NCBI RefSeq assembly: GCF_040047665.1
Contig: NZ_CP157355.1
Coordinates: 434,001-498,000, forward strand
Source: Chitinibacter sp. FCG-7
GTDB taxonomy: Bacteria; Pseudomonadota; Gammaproteobacteria; Burkholderiales; Chitinibacteraceae
Direction of reading: 5' to 3'
DNA: 64,000 nucleotides
Shown here: positions 27,180 to 38,472 of the stretch, piece after piece
Numbering within the stretch: the first letter of the stretch is position 1
Layout: every line of letters starts with the position of its first letter
Position numbers and translations under genes: made by a program
Notes under the pieces: generated by a model
Told to the model about the DNA's origin: nothing
The model's database searches: none
The model's input: only the letters and a program-made list of their open reading frames with translations

Positions 27180-28622
27180 TTAAACGCGCTGACCTTGGGC
27201 AATCTGAATAATACGCATGGTGTTGGCACCCGTGTTCACGCCATTGCTTTGCGAAGCCAGCGTGACAATCACGCGATCACCTGGCACCACTTTGCCAGTG
27301 CGCAGCAGCTCAAGCTGGGCATAAGCCACGTGCGCCTCGCGATCAGCACCGATATTGGCATCGACCATAATCGGCGTTACATGGCGATACAGCGCCAGCT
27401 TGCGATAGGTATTCACTTCCTGTGTAAATACATAAATTGGCACACCGGTGATATAACGCGACAGCCACAATGCCGAAGCGCCTGAATGCGAAATACATAC
27501 AATGGCTTTCACATTCATATTGCTGCTGGCGTACACCGCCGCCATGGTGACGGCCTGATCGATGCGCTCGAAATCGCTGACGTTATCGAATTCGCCTTCG
27601 ATTTTGCCCTCGCCCGAACGCTCGGCTTCAAAGCAAGTCCGCGCCATCGCCTGCACCGCTTCCAGCGGATATTTACCCGCCGCCGATTCAGCCGACAACA
27701 TGACCGCATCCGTACCATCCAATACTGCATTTGCACAATCGGAAACTTCGGCGCGGGTTGGTACTGGGCTGGTAATCATTGATTCCATCATCTGCGTGGC
27801 CGTGATGGTCAGTTTGTGCTTTTTACGCGCGAGCTTGATCATGCGTTTTTGCAGCGCGGGTACGGCTGCATCGCCCACTTCAACGGCCAAATCGCCACGC
27901 GCCACCATGATGCCGTCTGATGCATCAAGGATTTCTTCCAGATTGGTAATCGCTTCGGTACGCTCGATTTTGGCGATCAGCAAAGCATGGCCGCCGGCTG
28001 CGCGAACCAGTGTGCGCGCCATATACATATCGGCCGATGATTTCGGGAATGACACGGCAATGTAGTCTGCTTCAAGTACCGCGGCGGTCTTGATGTCTTC
28101 CATGTCTTTCGCCGTCAGCGCCGGGGCTGTGAGGCCACCGCCTTGGCGGTTAATCCCTTTGTTATTCGACAACGGGCCACCCACTGTAACCGTCGTGTAG
28201 ACTTTAGCGCCAACAACAGAATCAACCACCAGCTGGATTTTGCCGTCGTCCAGCAGCAACACTACGCCTGGCTCAACGTCATTGGGCAGCTCTTTATAAT
28301 CCAGACCTACAGTGTCTTGGTTACCCAGCTCGCACTCGGCATCCAGCACAAATTTTGCGCCTTTGACCAGCTCGATTTTATTTTTTTCAAATTTGCCAAC
28401 GCGGATTTTCGGGCCTTGCAAGTCGGCCAGTACAGCGACTGATTTACCCAGCTTTTTGGCAATCGCGCGCACGGTGGCGGCGCGATCAATATGATCCTGA
28501 GCGGTGCCGTGCGAGAAATTCAAACGAACGGTATTTACACCGGCCTGAATCAGGCTTTCCAGTACGGCTGGATCGGTTGAAGCAGGGCCAAGCGTGGCAA
28601 CGATTTTTGTACCGCAATGCAT
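27180..28622 (-). CDS. pyk: Pyruvate kinase
   Basis: 480 residues, normal length. It makes pyruvate and ATP from phosphoenolpyruvate. Family blocks are intact: TKIVATLGPAST at the start, TVRLNFSHG, VLADLQGPKIRVG, the IAKIERTEA active-site strand, VARGDLAVEVG and TATQMMESMI, and a C-terminal regulatory-type domain. Start at 28622 with GGAG about 10 nt upstream. Followed by a strong terminator. Confidence 0.97.
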   Translation of the reverse strand: MHCGTKIVATLGPASTDPAVLESLIQAGVNTVRLNFSHGTAQDHIDRAATVRAIAKKLGKSVAVLADLQGPKIRVGKFEKNKIELVKGAKFVLDAECELGNQDTVGLDYKELPNDVEPGVVLLLDDGKIQLVVDSVVGAKVYTTVTVGGPLSNNKGINRQGGGLTAPALTAKDMEDIKTAAVLEADYIAVSFPKSSADMYMARTLVRAAGGHALLIAKIERTEAITNLEEILDASDGIMVARGDLAVEVGDAAVPALQKRMIKLARKKHKLTITATQMMESMITSPVPTRAEVSDCANAVLDGTDAVMLSAESAAGKYPLEAVQAMARTCFEAERSGEGKIEGEFDNVSDFERIDQAVTMAAVYASSNMNVKAIVCISHSGASALWLSRYITGVPIYVFTQEVNTYRKLALYRHVTPIMVDANIGADREAHVAYAQLELLRTGKVVPGDRVIVTLASQSNGVNTGANTMRIIQIAQGQRV

Positions 28623-28953
28623 AAAAGAAAGTCTCCGAGAAGAAAAAGCTGGTTTGTCAGGCCGAACAATACGCCACTCTGATCACGAAAGACATGATTT
28701 AAAGCAGGGAAAAAGCTAAACCTGTATTTTTTTTCAATATTTTTTTCGAATCAAAATTGCAAAAGGTCAATCCGGAATTTGCGTAATTTTACTACATCCA
28801 AAGCCAGACTCAACGCGCAATCGCAGTGCACTATCCAAAGCCACGATGAATCAGTGAGCAATCAGCGCCCATGGTCGTGAAGATTGCACCAAAGACAGGC
28901 CAATCCGCGCTGACCGCGCACCATAGCAGTGCAGATTCAGAATAAAAGCTATA
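28623..28953. other. Gene-free region upstream of pyk
   Basis: With repeat copy e and its flanks, this is the longest gap in the window apart from annotated sites (28623-29067). It is AT-rich at 28710-28790 with several T and A runs and probably holds the pyk promoter. No open reading frame with a convincing ribosome-binding site and no further structured element is seen. Confidence 0.6.
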
Positions 28954-29002
28954 GGGTATTGCTCTACAGATTAATAAAATCATTACCTGCAGAGCAATAC
29001 CC
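28954..29002. repeat. 49-bp palindromic repeat, copy e
   Basis: Arms GGGTATTGCTCTACAG and CTGCAGAGCAATACCC pair at 15 of 16 positions; the flanks extend the palindrome by ATA/TAT. It lies between the start of pyk and the stop of the lytic transglycosylase gene. Confidence 0.92.
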
Positions 29003-29067
29003 TATAAATCAGCACCAATTACGTTTTCCTCTGCCGCAGATCAGCGAAATCAAGCACGCTGTTGCTT

Positions 29068-30498
29068 TTATTTCACGTCGGCCTTTTTCTGCCGTGCCCG
29101 CGCTTTTTCTGCGGCCTGATACGCCAGATAGTAACGATTCACCGTCGAGACATAATCCACCATGCCACGGCTGACTGAAGTGAGCGCCACCTGCTCGACA
29201 TGACCCACCCAGATATTCGGGTTCAGCCCCTTGGATTTGGCAATCCGCCGCAATTGCGCCAAGCGCCCTTCGCCGGCGTTATACGCCGCAATCATGAAAT
29301 ACAACTGGTTTTCTTCACTGATGCCTTCGCGGCTGTACATTTTGCGCAAATAGTTCAGATAAATGGCCGCGGCCGAGATATTGCCTTCGTTGCTGTGCGG
29401 GTCACGCACGCCCATGGCCCGGGCGGTTGACGGATTCACCTGCATCACGCCGGTCGGGCCATTCTGACGGATCACCGGGCTAAGTTTTGATTCTTTCTGG
29501 CCGATAGCGGCCAGCAGCAGCCAGTCCAGATTATTGGCCGCCGCAGCCGCCTGGAAAATCGGCGCAAAAATGGCCAGTTTATCCATTGAGGTGACTTTGT
29601 CGCTGCGCTCAACCTTGCCATCCACAATCAGATGCCGACGGGTCAGCTCAATCGCTTTATCGAGCGAAGTAAATTGCCGCGAAGCAATATAATTATTCAA
29701 ATCATTGGCCAACGCCGGATTGGCCTGATCCACCAGCCATACCAGGGGGCTGCGCGCGCTCAGGCATTCGCCCAGCTTGAGCTTGCCATACGTGGTGGCC
29801 CACAGTTTGTAGACGGCACGGCTGCTGAGCGTTTGCTGCTCGGAGTTGGTATTGATGTCGCGCAAGACCATCTCGGCATTGTGGCCGATGGGTGCTTCGT
29901 CAAGAACAAGCTGCTTGTCCTGCTGGCTTAACAAGCGGCGAGCATAGCTGCCGCTGGTCAATATCAGCGGCAACTCAGCCAGCGTGGAAAAAGACAGCGC
30001 TTGCTCACGCTGCCCAAGCAAGCACCATTCATCGCTGGCATAGGGCTCGGTCACGCCGACCAGGCTTTTTAGCGATTCGGAAAAAGGAATCATCCCCGCA
30101 GCAATATCACCTCGGCCCTCGCGCAAAGCCGGAATCAGCTCGCCCGCATCCACAGGAATAAATTGCAGACGAATCGGCGGGCGCGATTTGGGCCGACGGC
30201 GGTTCAGCTCGGATTCAAAGCCTTGCAGCATCGCAAACTCCAGCCCGTGCGGTTTGCCGTCTTTAATAAAATAAGTCGATGGCCCCAGCGCCACCAGCAC
30301 CCGCAAGCGGGCTGGCGGATTTTGCGGATCATAGGGCTCGCCCTCTTGCGGCGGCGTTACAGCAGCCATTGCAGGATGATGACTTTCGGCTGCCGCAACT
30401 GGCTTTTTCACTGGCGTCCGGCTCTCCTTTTTCGCCCAGAGCGCAGCAGGAGCAAGCAGGAAAAAACTGCATAAAAACAATAGCAAAGCACGCCTCAT
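29068..30498 (-). CDS. MltF-like lytic transglycosylase with solute-binding domain
   Basis: 476 residues. Signal peptide at the N-terminus (MRRALLLFLCSFFLLAPAA), a Pro/Lys linker, then a solute-binding-protein-3 domain (about residues 65-300) and a C-terminal SLT lytic transglycosylase domain: AIGQKESKLSP (catalytic Glu), GPTGVMQVNPSTARAMGV, IAAYNAGEGRL. This is the MltF architecture, cutting peptidoglycan in the periplasm. No lipobox cysteine is seen in the signal peptide, unlike many relatives. Start at 30498 is chosen at the hydrophobic signal peptide; the frame upstream is not protein-like. Divergent from uup. Confidence 0.92.
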   Translation of the reverse strand: MRRALLLFLCSFFLLAPAALWAKKESRTPVKKPVAAAESHHPAMAAVTPPQEGEPYDPQNPPARLRVLVALGPSTYFIKDGKPHGLEFAMLQGFESELNRRRPKSRPPIRLQFIPVDAGELIPALREGRGDIAAGMIPFSESLKSLVGVTEPYASDEWCLLGQREQALSFSTLAELPLILTSGSYARRLLSQQDKQLVLDEAPIGHNAEMVLRDINTNSEQQTLSSRAVYKLWATTYGKLKLGECLSARSPLVWLVDQANPALANDLNNYIASRQFTSLDKAIELTRRHLIVDGKVERSDKVTSMDKLAIFAPIFQAAAAANNLDWLLLAAIGQKESKLSPVIRQNGPTGVMQVNPSTARAMGVRDPHSNEGNISAAAIYLNYLRKMYSREGISEENQLYFMIAAYNAGEGRLAQLRRIAKSKGLNPNIWVGHVEQVALTSVSRGMVDYVSTVNRYYLAYQAAEKARARQKKADVK

Positions 30499-30605
30499 TC
30501 GGGCTTCTCCAGCATAGTTATGGCCTGATTCTATATCGCGGCATGTCAATGTCCAAACGCAGGCCGTATAATTGCGGCTCGGAAAATCACACCCCAAGTA
30601 CACCC

Positions 30606-32525
30606 ATGCCTTTGCTTATTGTTGAAAATGCTCACCTCGCCTTCGGCCACTGGCCGCTCTTAGACGGTGCCAATCTGGTGCTGGAACCTGGCGAACGCGT
30701 GGGGCTGATCGGCCGCAATGGCGCGGGCAAATCGTCCTTGCTGAAAACTATTGCTGGCGTGAACAAACTCGACGAAGGCGCGATCCGCCTGATCAATAAT
30801 GCCCGCATGGCTTTTGTGCCGCAGGAGCCGGTATTCGAGCCGGGGCACACCGTCTACGAAGCCGTGGCCGAAGGTCTGGGCAATGTACGTCAGTTGCTGA
30901 TTGATTACCACGCTGCAATTCACGATCTGGATGACTCGGATGAAGGCATGCAGCGGCTGGCCGATTTGCAGCACGAGCTGGAAAACCAGGACGGCTGGCG
31001 GCTTGATTCACTGATTGCCAATACCATGTCGATTCTGAATCTGCCACCCGATACGCCAGTCAGCGCCTTGTCTGGCGGCTGGAAAAAACGCGTTGCACTG
31101 GCGCGTGCGCTGGTCACCGAACCCGATGTTCTATTACTCGATGAGCCAACCAATCATCTGGACGTCAGCGCGATTGAATGGCTGGAAACGCTGCTAAAAA
31201 ATTTCAGCGGCAGTGTGTTGTTTATTACCCACGACCGTAGCTTTCTGGATAACGTCAGCACGCGCATTGTTGAACTCGATCGCGGCAATATCGTTAGCTT
31301 CCCCGGCAACTTCTCGGCCTACGAAGTCAAAAAAGCCGAATTGCTCGCCGTGGAAGAAACCGCCAATCGCCAATTTGATAAAGTCCTCGCTCAAGAAGAA
31401 GTCTGGATTCGCCAAGGCATCAAGGCGCGCCGTACGCGCAACGAAGGCCGTGTGCGCCGTCTGGAAGCGCTGCGTCGTGAACGTGCCGCACGGCGCGAAC
31501 GCGTCGGCAATGTCTCGTTCCAGCTCGATGCGGGCGAGCGCAGCGGCAAACTGGTTGCCGAGCTGGAAAACGTCAGCAAGTCGTACACCAACCCGGATGG
31601 CAGCGAAAAGGTACTGATCAAGAATTTCACCACCCGATTGCTGCGTGGCGACAAGATCGGCCTGATCGGCCCCAATGGTGCGGGCAAAACCACGCTATTG
31701 AAAATGATTCTGGGCGATTTGCAGCCCGATACCGGCAGCGTCAAACAGGGCACCAATTTGCAAGTGGCCTATTTTGACCAGTTCCGCGAACAGCTGGATG
31801 AAGAACAATCGGTCGCCGATACCGTTGGCCAGGGCAATGATTACGTCGAAATTGGCGGCCAGCGCAAGCACATCATCGGCTATCTGGAAGAGTTTCTATT
31901 CCCGGCCGAGCGCGCGCGCAGCCCGGTGAAATCACTGTCGGGTGGCGAGCGCAACCGCCTGCTGCTGGCGCGCCTGTTTACCAAACCGGCCAATATTCTG
32001 GTGCTCGATGAGCCAACGAATGACTTGGATATCGACACGCTGGAATTGCTCGAAGAGCTACTCGCCAGCTACACCGGCACTGTGTTTGTCGTCAGCCATG
32101 ATCGCGCCTTCCTTGATAATGTGGTGACGCAAACCATCGTTTTCGAGCCCAATGGCGTACTGCTGGAAAACGCGGGAGGCTACGCCGACTGGATCAGCGC
32201 CCGCACGCGCATGCTCACTGCACAGGCCGAAACCAAGAAGGCCGCCCCTGCAGCAGCTAACGTGGTGGTAAAAGCGGTGGAGGAAAAACCCAAGCGCAAC
32301 AAGCTGAGTTTTAATGAAAACCGCGAACTGGAACAAATCCCTGCCGAGCTGGAAGCACTCGAGGCTGAACAAGCAAAATTACAACAATCTTTACTCGATC
32401 CTACAATTTATCGCACCGAGCCGATCAAAGCGCGTGAAATGCAAGATAGAATTGAGCAAATTGAGTTGCTGACGCTTGAAAAGCTTGAGCGCTGGGAAGC
32501 CTTGGAGGCCAAGAAAAATCTTTGA
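30606..32525 (+). CDS. uup: ABC-F family ATPase Uup
   Basis: 639 residues, two ABC domains with no membrane segments. Walker A motifs are GRNGAGKSS and GPNGAGKTT, signatures LSGGWKKR and LSGGERNR, Walker B DEPTNHLD and DEPTNDLD. The linker between domains and a C-terminal coiled coil (about residues 555-635, ELEQIPAELEALEAEQAKL) identify the Uup branch, which acts on ribosomes and structured DNA. Its last codons overlap possible start codons of the next gene, which suggests co-transcription with the sensor kinase. Confidence 0.95.
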   Translation: MPLLIVENAHLAFGHWPLLDGANLVLEPGERVGLIGRNGAGKSSLLKTIAGVNKLDEGAIRLINNARMAFVPQEPVFEPGHTVYEAVAEGLGNVRQLLIDYHAAIHDLDDSDEGMQRLADLQHELENQDGWRLDSLIANTMSILNLPPDTPVSALSGGWKKRVALARALVTEPDVLLLDEPTNHLDVSAIEWLETLLKNFSGSVLFITHDRSFLDNVSTRIVELDRGNIVSFPGNFSAYEVKKAELLAVEETANRQFDKVLAQEEVWIRQGIKARRTRNEGRVRRLEALRRERAARRERVGNVSFQLDAGERSGKLVAELENVSKSYTNPDGSEKVLIKNFTTRLLRGDKIGLIGPNGAGKTTLLKMILGDLQPDTGSVKQGTNLQVAYFDQFREQLDEEQSVADTVGQGNDYVEIGGQRKHIIGYLEEFLFPAERARSPVKSLSGGERNRLLLARLFTKPANILVLDEPTNDLDIDTLELLEELLASYTGTVFVVSHDRAFLDNVVTQTIVFEPNGVLLENAGGYADWISARTRMLTAQAETKKAAPAAANVVVKAVEEKPKRNKLSFNENRELEQIPAELEALEAEQAKLQQSLLDPTIYRTEPIKAREMQDRIEQIELLTLEKLERWEALEAKKNL

Positions 32526-32535
32526 CATCAGTCTA

Positions 32536-35424
32536 TTGGATAAGCACAAAACGCCAACCAATCATTTAACCCGGCACACCCTGCGCGGCCTGCGCAGCGG
32601 CTTGCTGGGTTTTTATGGCGTAATGGTGTTGCTCGTGCTGCTGACGCTAGCCTGGATCACCGTGCGTGATTACCATCAGGCCATCGCCGAGGCTCGACGT
32701 AGCGATCAGTCGCTGGCGCGTGCACTCGATGAAAATGCCACGCGTGCTTTTCTGTCGGTCGAACAGGCGATGCAAAACATCGCCGAAGATCTGGATCGCC
32801 ATGGCGGCGTCGATCGGGCCGACGAATATCTGATGCATCTGCAGCTCAAAGACAAAGTCAGGCTCACGCCGCAAATTCGCGGCATTATCACCATCGATGC
32901 CAGTGGCAATATCCATAGCCACGGCCTTGAATACCCGGCTCGCAAAATCAATCTGGCAGACCGAGCGTATTTCCAGTATCACCGCAATTACAGCACCACC
33001 CAGGCTTTTATCAGCGAGCCCATGCTCTCGCGCACCGATGGCAAATGGCTGATTGCCTCAACCCGCCGGATCAATGCGCCTAATGGCGACTTTGGCGGCG
33101 TGCTGCTCTCGGGGATGGAGCCGACCTATTTTCTGAAGTTTTATGAATCGCTTAATTTAGCCGAAGGCGTGTCAATCCAGCTATTGCGCAGCGACGGTGT
33201 GGTGCTGGTCAATTACCCGTTTGACGAGAGCAAGCTGGCCACTAACGAGCGCCAGAATGATTCGCTGCTATTCGAGCAATTGCGTCTGAAACGTCACAGC
33301 ACACAAACCATCAAGTCCACGCTGGGCAAAGAGCAATTATTGACCTTTATGGTGAATCAAAGCGAATTGCCGCTGATTATCACCATCCGGCACGATCTGG
33401 ACATCGTGCTGGCGCCGTTTCACGAACAAACTGTCACGCGCATTCTGATGGCGCTGGGGCTGATGTCGATTGTTTCGATGCTGCTCTATATTCTGTTGCG
33501 CCAGATCCGCCATGTTGAAGAAGTGGAAGGTCGGCTATTTCTGACCCAGCATACGGTCGATGAATCGCCAGACCTGACGCTGTGGTGCGATCACAGCGGC
33601 CTGATTCGTTATGCCAATAAAAGCTTGGCCAATCTATCTGGATTTAGCCGACAGGAGCTGATCAGCCAGCACTTTGTTGATCTGTTTGCCGAGATGGACG
33701 ACGAGGACTGGCTGGCGTACTGGCACCGGCTGCAAGAGCAGAAACAGATCAGTATCGAAAGCCCGCTGCAAAACAGCCAGGGCGACAAGATTCCAATGGA
33801 GCTGACCTTTTCGCTGATCAAATTCCAGCGCGAAGCCTATGTCTGCTGCACGGCGCGTGATATCTCCGAGCGCCGTCTGGCCGAGCAGGAGCTGCGTCAG
33901 CACCGCGATCAGCTGCATGAAATGGTGCAGGAAAGAACGGCTGAAATTCGCACCGTGCTGGACGCCAGCCCGCTGGCCATCATGCTGTCGATGAATGGCG
34001 TTGTGCGCCTCGTCAATCCAGCGTTTGAGCTGCTGTTTGGCTTTGCCAGCAGCGATATTATCGACACCGAAACCCGACATATCTTTAATTCGCCCGAGCA
34101 ATACGAAAATATCCGCCAGAAAATCTGGTCACGCATTGCCACCGGCGGCGTGTATCGGGGTGAAACCGAGCTGTACCGCCGTGACCACACGCCGTTCTGG
34201 GCCATGATTTATGCCAAGGCGCTGGTGGCTGGCGATATGAGCAAGGGCATGATTGCCGTGGTGGAGGACATCACCTCGCAACGGATCGCCGCCCAATCGC
34301 TGCGCCAGTCCGAGCGGCTGAACCGCACCATTATCGATCAGACCGCCGACGGCTTTTTGCTGATCGACGCCGATCATCGCATTCGCGATGTCAATCACTC
34401 GTTCACCCGCCTGCTGGGCTTTAGCCGTGAAACGCTGATCGGCTTGAATCCGCAAACCATCTGGGGCGATACCTGTACCCCGTTCTTCCCCGCAGACCTG
34501 ATGAATCTTGCCCTGCAAGGACATACTGCCAAGGATATTGAACTAGCTGACCAGCACGGCCAGCTTCATCCTTTCCTGGTCAATAGCGGTGTCGTGCTCG
34601 ATGAGCAGGAAAACATCGAATACGCCTATGCCTTCTTTACCGATATTGCCCAGCTCAAGGAAATCGAGCGCCGCTTGGTCGATGCCAAAGACGCCGCTGA
34701 AAATGCCAATCTGGCCAAATCATCGTTCCTGGCCAATATGAGCCACGAATTGCGCACGCCGATGCACGCCATTTTGTCGTTCTCCGAAATGGGGCTGGCC
34801 AAAACCAGCAAGCTGGAGCTACCCGAAGCCAGCCATCTGAATCGCTATTACGAGCGCATCAACGCCTCGGGCAAACGGCTGCTGGTCTTGCTCAACGATT
34901 TGCTCGATATGTCGCGCCTTGAAGCCAATAAAATGAGCTACGACAAAGGCAAGCATAGCCTGCAGCTGATTGTGCGCATGGCGATTGCCGAAATGGGCTC
35001 TTTGCTCGCTGGCAAGCAATTGCAGCTGGAATTTAACGAGCAGCAGGAAGAAATCAATACCATTTTCGACAAAGCCCGCATTACGCAGGTGATGGTCAAT
35101 TTGCTCTCGAATGCCATTAAATTCAGCCCCAGCGGCAGCGCCATCGAGATTTCGGTCAATCCGGTAGACCTGCTGGAAAACGGCGAACCAGCGGTCAGCA
35201 TTGAAGTGCGCGACCATGGACCGGGCATTCCGGAAAACGAGCTGGAAACCATTTTCGACAAATTCATCCAGAGTAGCCGCGTGCGCATGGGCGGCGGCAC
35301 CGGGCTGGGGCTGGCCATCAGCCGCCAGATTATGCTCGATCATAACGGCCAAATCAGCGCCAGAAATCACCCGGATGGCGGCGCCATTTTCACCTTGCTG
35401 CTGCCCGTCAATAGCGCCAGCTAG
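32536..35424 (+). CDS. Membrane PAS-domain sensor histidine kinase
   Basis: About 962 residues. Membrane helix 1 is near residues 25-45, a periplasmic Cache-type sensor region follows, and helix 2 is near 295-320. Then come three PAS domains ([25 protein letters not shown] and [13 protein letters not shown] begin them), a HisKA domain with phospho-acceptor His737 in SHELRTP, and a HATPase ([27 protein letters not shown]). No receiver domain. No ATG exists before helix 1: TTG at 32536 is used, TTG at 32476 is possible (20 codons more, overlapping uup). A GGAGG at 32504 fits neither well. No response regulator gene is adjacent. Confidence 0.88.
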   Translation: MDKHKTPTNHLTRHTLRGLRSGLLGFYGVMVLLVLLTLAWITVRDYHQAIAEARRSDQSLARALDENATRAFLSVEQAMQNIAEDLDRHGGVDRADEYLMHLQLKDKVRLTPQIRGIITIDASGNIHSHGLEYPARKINLADRAYFQYHRNYSTTQAFISEPMLSRTDGKWLIASTRRINAPNGDFGGVLLSGMEPTYFLKFYESLNLAEGVSIQLLRSDGVVLVNYPFDESKLATNERQNDSLLFEQLRLKRHSTQTIKSTLGKEQLLTFMVNQSELPLIITIRHDLDIVLAPFHEQTVTRILMALGLMSIVSMLLYILLRQIRHVEEVEGRLFLTQHTVDESPDLTLWCDHSGLIRYANKSLANLSGFSRQELISQHFVDLFAEMDDEDWLAYWHRLQEQKQISIESPLQNSQGDKIPMELTFSLIKFQREAYVCCTARDISERRLAEQELRQHRDQLHEMVQERTAEIRTVLDASPLAIMLSMNGVVRLVNPAFELLFGFASSDIIDTETRHIFNSPEQYENIRQKIWSRIATGGVYRGETELYRRDHTPFWAMIYAKALVAGDMSKGMIAVVEDITSQRIAAQSLRQSERLNRTIIDQTADGFLLIDADHRIRDVNHSFTRLLGFSRETLIGLNPQTIWGDTCTPFFPADLMNLALQGHTAKDIELADQHGQLHPFLVNSGVVLDEQENIEYAYAFFTDIAQLKEIERRLVDAKDAAENANLAKSSFLANMSHELRTPMHAILSFSEMGLAKTSKLELPEASHLNRYYERINASGKRLLVLLNDLLDMSRLEANKMSYDKGKHSLQLIVRMAIAEMGSLLAGKQLQLEFNEQQEEINTIFDKARITQVMVNLLSNAIKFSPSGSAIEISVNPVDLLENGEPAVSIEVRDHGPGIPENELETIFDKFIQSSRVRMGGGTGLGLAISRQIMLDHNGQISARNHPDGGAIFTLLLPVNSAS

Positions 35425-35525
35425 TAAACCGCTCGCACCGAGCTGCCCTGTTCGTCCCGGGGCAATTGGCGTACAATCGCGCGTTTTTCCCCAGCCTTGA
35501 TTGCAAGGCCAAGAAGACCAAGACC

Positions 35526-37115
35526 ATGCCGGATATTCGCAGTGAAGTGGCACGTCGCCGTACGTTTGCCATCATTTCCCACCCTGACGCGGGTAAAACC
35601 ACGCTGACTGAAAAACTGTTGTATTTTTCGGGCACGATTCAGGCTGCCGGTACGGTCAAGGGTAAAAAAGGCGGCAAGTTTGCCACCTCCGACTGGATGG
35701 ACATCGAAAAGCAACGGGGTATCTCGGTGGCTTCATCGGTGATGCAGTTCGATTACCGCGATCACGTCGTCAACCTGCTCGACACGCCGGGCCACCAGGA
35801 CTTCTCGGAAGACACCTACCGCGTACTCACCGCCGTTGACTCGGCGCTGATGGTGATTGACGCGGCCAAGGGCGTGGAAGCGCAAACGATCAAATTGCTG
35901 AACGTCTGCCGCATGCGCCATACGCCGATTATCACCTTCATGAACAAGTACGACCGTGAAGTACGTGACAACCTCGAGCTGCTGGATGAAGTAGAAAGCG
36001 TACTGGAAATCCGCTGTGCGCCGATTACGTGGCCGATCGGGATGGGCAAGACTTTCCGCGGCGTGTATAGCATTCTAACCGATGAAATTATCCTGTTCAC
36101 GCCGGGTCAAGGCCCGCTCGATGAAGTGGAAATTATCAAAGGCATCGACAATCCGCGTCTGGATGAATTGTTCCCGCTGGAAATCGAAAACACGCGTATG
36201 GAGCTCGAACTGGTTCGCGGTGCGTCGCACCCATTCGATCTGGAAGAATTCCTCGCCGGCACTTTGACGCCGGTGTTCTTTGGCTCGGCGATCAATAACT
36301 TCGGCATTCGTGAAATCTTGAACGCGCTGGTCGATTGGGCACCGCAACCATCGGAAAGCCATGCGATTCAGCGCGATGTAACGCCGACGGAAGAAAAATT
36401 CTCGGCCTTCGTGTTCAAGATTCAGGCCAATATGGACCCGAAACACCGCGACCGGATCGCCTTCTTGCGCGTCTGCTCGGGTGAATTTACCCGTGGCATG
36501 AAGTTCAAGCATTTGCGCTTAAACCGCGAAATTGCCGCCAATTCGGTCGTGACTTTTATGGCGCAAGGTCGCGAGCAGGTTGAAGAAGCCTACGCCGGTG
36601 ACATTATCGGTCTGCCCAATCACGGCAATATCCAGATTGGCGACTCGTTTTCTGAAGGCGAATTGCTGTCGTTTACTGGCATTCCCTACTTCGCACCGGA
36701 AATGTTCCGCATTGTGCGCATCAAAAACCCGCTGAAGATCAAGCAACTGCAAAAAGGCTTGCAACAGCTCGGTGAAGAAGGCGCAGTGCAGGTTTTCAAG
36801 CCATTGAATGGCGGCGATTTGATTCTGGGTGCAGTCGGTGTGCTGCAGTTTGAAGTCGTTGCGTCGCGGTTGCTGAACGAATACGGCGTGGAAGCGATGT
36901 TTGAATCAACGCCGATTTACACCGCGCGCTGGGTGTCGTGTGATGATGCGAAAAAACTCGCCGATTTTGAGAAAAATCTGGTCAACAATCTGAGCCGCGA
37001 CGCCGCCGACAGCCTGGCTTATCTGGCCACCAGCCGCGTGAATCTGGATCTGACAATGGAACGCTGGCCGGAACTGAAATTCCACGCCACACGCGAACAC
37101 GCCATTACGCTGTAA
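35526..37115 (+). CDS. prfC: Peptide chain release factor 3
   Basis: 529 residues, GTPase that recycles RF1/RF2 from the ribosome. G motifs: SHPDAGKTT (G1), [11 protein letters not shown] (G2 region), [16 protein letters not shown] (G3), FMNKYDRE (NKxD). Domain III shows [24 protein letters not shown], specific to RF3 rather than EF-G. Start at 35526 gives [19 protein letters not shown], the standard N-terminus. The 3' gap to dadA consists of repeat copy f. Confidence 0.97.
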   Translation: MPDIRSEVARRRTFAIISHPDAGKTTLTEKLLYFSGTIQAAGTVKGKKGGKFATSDWMDIEKQRGISVASSVMQFDYRDHVVNLLDTPGHQDFSEDTYRVLTAVDSALMVIDAAKGVEAQTIKLLNVCRMRHTPIITFMNKYDREVRDNLELLDEVESVLEIRCAPITWPIGMGKTFRGVYSILTDEIILFTPGQGPLDEVEIIKGIDNPRLDELFPLEIENTRMELELVRGASHPFDLEEFLAGTLTPVFFGSAINNFGIREILNALVDWAPQPSESHAIQRDVTPTEEKFSAFVFKIQANMDPKHRDRIAFLRVCSGEFTRGMKFKHLRLNREIAANSVVTFMAQGREQVEEAYAGDIIGLPNHGNIQIGDSFSEGELLSFTGIPYFAPEMFRIVRIKNPLKIKQLQKGLQQLGEEGAVQVFKPLNGGDLILGAVGVLQFEVVASRLLNEYGVEAMFESTPIYTARWVSCDDAKKLADFEKNLVNNLSRDAADSLAYLATSRVNLDLTMERWPELKFHATREHAITL

Positions 37116-37117
37116 TC

Positions 37118-37136
37118 GATCTTAGATATACACACA
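37118..37136. repeat. Right-arm remnant of the palindromic repeat next to copy f
   Basis: The segment ending ATATACACACAAA directly before copy f resembles the right end of copy h (ATATACACACAA), which is likewise followed by GGGTAT. It may be what is left of a neighbouring repeat unit. Confidence 0.35.
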
Positions 37137-37191
37137 AAGGGTATTGCTCTGTAGGTCTTTTCCAAATTGACCTACAGAGCAATACCCTTTC
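37137..37191. repeat. 49-bp palindromic repeat, copy f (perfect palindrome)
   Basis: The core copy is 37140-37188. It is the best-preserved palindrome: 19 bp of each core arm, and 22 bp including the flanking AAA/TTT, are perfectly complementary, with an 11-nt loop. It fills the gap between the convergent prfC and dadA genes and would fold into a strong hairpin on either strand. Confidence 0.95.
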
Positions 37192-37212
37192 TCATTTCAA
37201 AGTCAGTTCGTT

Positions 37213-38472
37213 TTACACGCCAGCAACAAATGGAAAATCCACTTCCGGTTTGCGCTGCGCGATCAAATCGCTAATCGCTTTGGCCGAGCCACAGCATTCG
37301 GTCCAGCCCAGCGTGCCGTGACCCGTGTTCAGCCACAGGCTTGGGTAGCGAGTCTGGCCGATATAGGGCAGATTGCCCGGCGTCGCTGGGCGCAACCCCG
37401 TCCAGAATTCAGCGCGGGCATAATCCATGCCCTGCGGGAAAATCTGGCTGGTGCGATCAATCAGCGCCTTGCAGCGGATCGGATTCAGGTCGAGGTTGTA
37501 GCCATTAAATTCGGCCGTACCAGCGACGCGCAAGCGATCACCCAAACGTGAAAACACCAGCTTGTAGCCATCGTCGGTCAAGCTCACTGTGGGCGCAAAA
37601 TCGGGGTCAATCACCGGAATCGTCGCCGAATAACCTTTGGCCGGATAAATATCGAGCGTGATGCCCAGCGGCTGCAAATACTGCGGGCTGTAGCTGCCCA
37701 GACAGACGACAATCTGATCGGCCTGCAAAACTTCCTCGCCCTCTTCCTCGCTGCACACGCGCACCGCTTTAACGTCATCCCCTGCGCGAATCAGCGCTTC
37801 AATCGCGCAGTCATAGCGAAATTGCACACCCAGCGCAGCACAGCGATCAGCCAGCTCGTTGGTGAATTGCCGCGCATCGCCCGATTCATCGCTGGGCGTA
37901 TACGTGCCACCGACAATCGGATAACGCGATTGCGCCAGCGCCGGCTCAATGGCCAGACATTCTGCGGCGGTTTTGACTTGGCGATCTAAGCCCACCTCGC
38001 GCATCAGTGCAGCAGCCGGAATGGCGGCCTCATATTCGGCGTGGTCAGTGTAGTAATGCAGAATGCCTTCGGTACGCTGATGGTATTGCACACCGGTTTT
38101 GGCGCGCAGGCTTTGCAAGGTCGCGCGGCTATACAGACCAAGGCGCACCAAATTTTGCAGGTTGGCTTTGGCCTGCGCTTTGGTGCATTGCTGCAAAAAG
38201 CGCAAGCCCCAGCGCCATTGATTCCAGTCGGCTTTCAGGCGAAATAATAAGGGCGCATCTTCTTCACCTAACCATTGCAGCGTTTTCCACGGTGCTTTGG
38301 GGTTGGCCCATGGCTCGGCATGGCACACCGAAATTTGCCCACCATTGGCATAACTGGTTTCCCTAGCTGGCTCCTGCGAGCGCTCGACCACCGTCACATC
38401 ATGCCCTTCCTGCGCCAGAAACCAGGCACTTGTCACCCCGATAACCCCTGCCCCCAATACGATGATTTTCAT
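37213..38472 (-). CDS. dadA: D-amino acid dehydrogenase
   Basis: 419 residues. N-terminal FAD-binding motif GAGVIGVTSAWFLAQEGHDVTVVER, then AETSYANGGQIS-type segment (RETSYANGGQISVCHAEPWANP), and the C-terminal WTGLRPATPGNLPYIGQTR and NTGHGTLGWTECCGSA blocks characteristic of DadA. It oxidatively deaminates D-amino acids (D-alanine in catabolism) at the inner membrane, passing electrons to quinone. Start at 38472; the frame further upstream is not conserved in style. No alanine racemase gene lies next to it here. Confidence 0.95.
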   Translation of the reverse strand: MKIIVLGAGVIGVTSAWFLAQEGHDVTVVERSQEPARETSYANGGQISVCHAEPWANPKAPWKTLQWLGEEDAPLLFRLKADWNQWRWGLRFLQQCTKAQAKANLQNLVRLGLYSRATLQSLRAKTGVQYHQRTEGILHYYTDHAEYEAAIPAAALMREVGLDRQVKTAAECLAIEPALAQSRYPIVGGTYTPSDESGDARQFTNELADRCAALGVQFRYDCAIEALIRAGDDVKAVRVCSEEEGEEVLQADQIVVCLGSYSPQYLQPLGITLDIYPAKGYSATIPVIDPDFAPTVSLTDDGYKLVFSRLGDRLRVAGTAEFNGYNLDLNPIRCKALIDRTSQIFPQGMDYARAEFWTGLRPATPGNLPYIGQTRYPSLWLNTGHGTLGWTECCGSAKAISDLIAQRKPEVDFPFVAGV

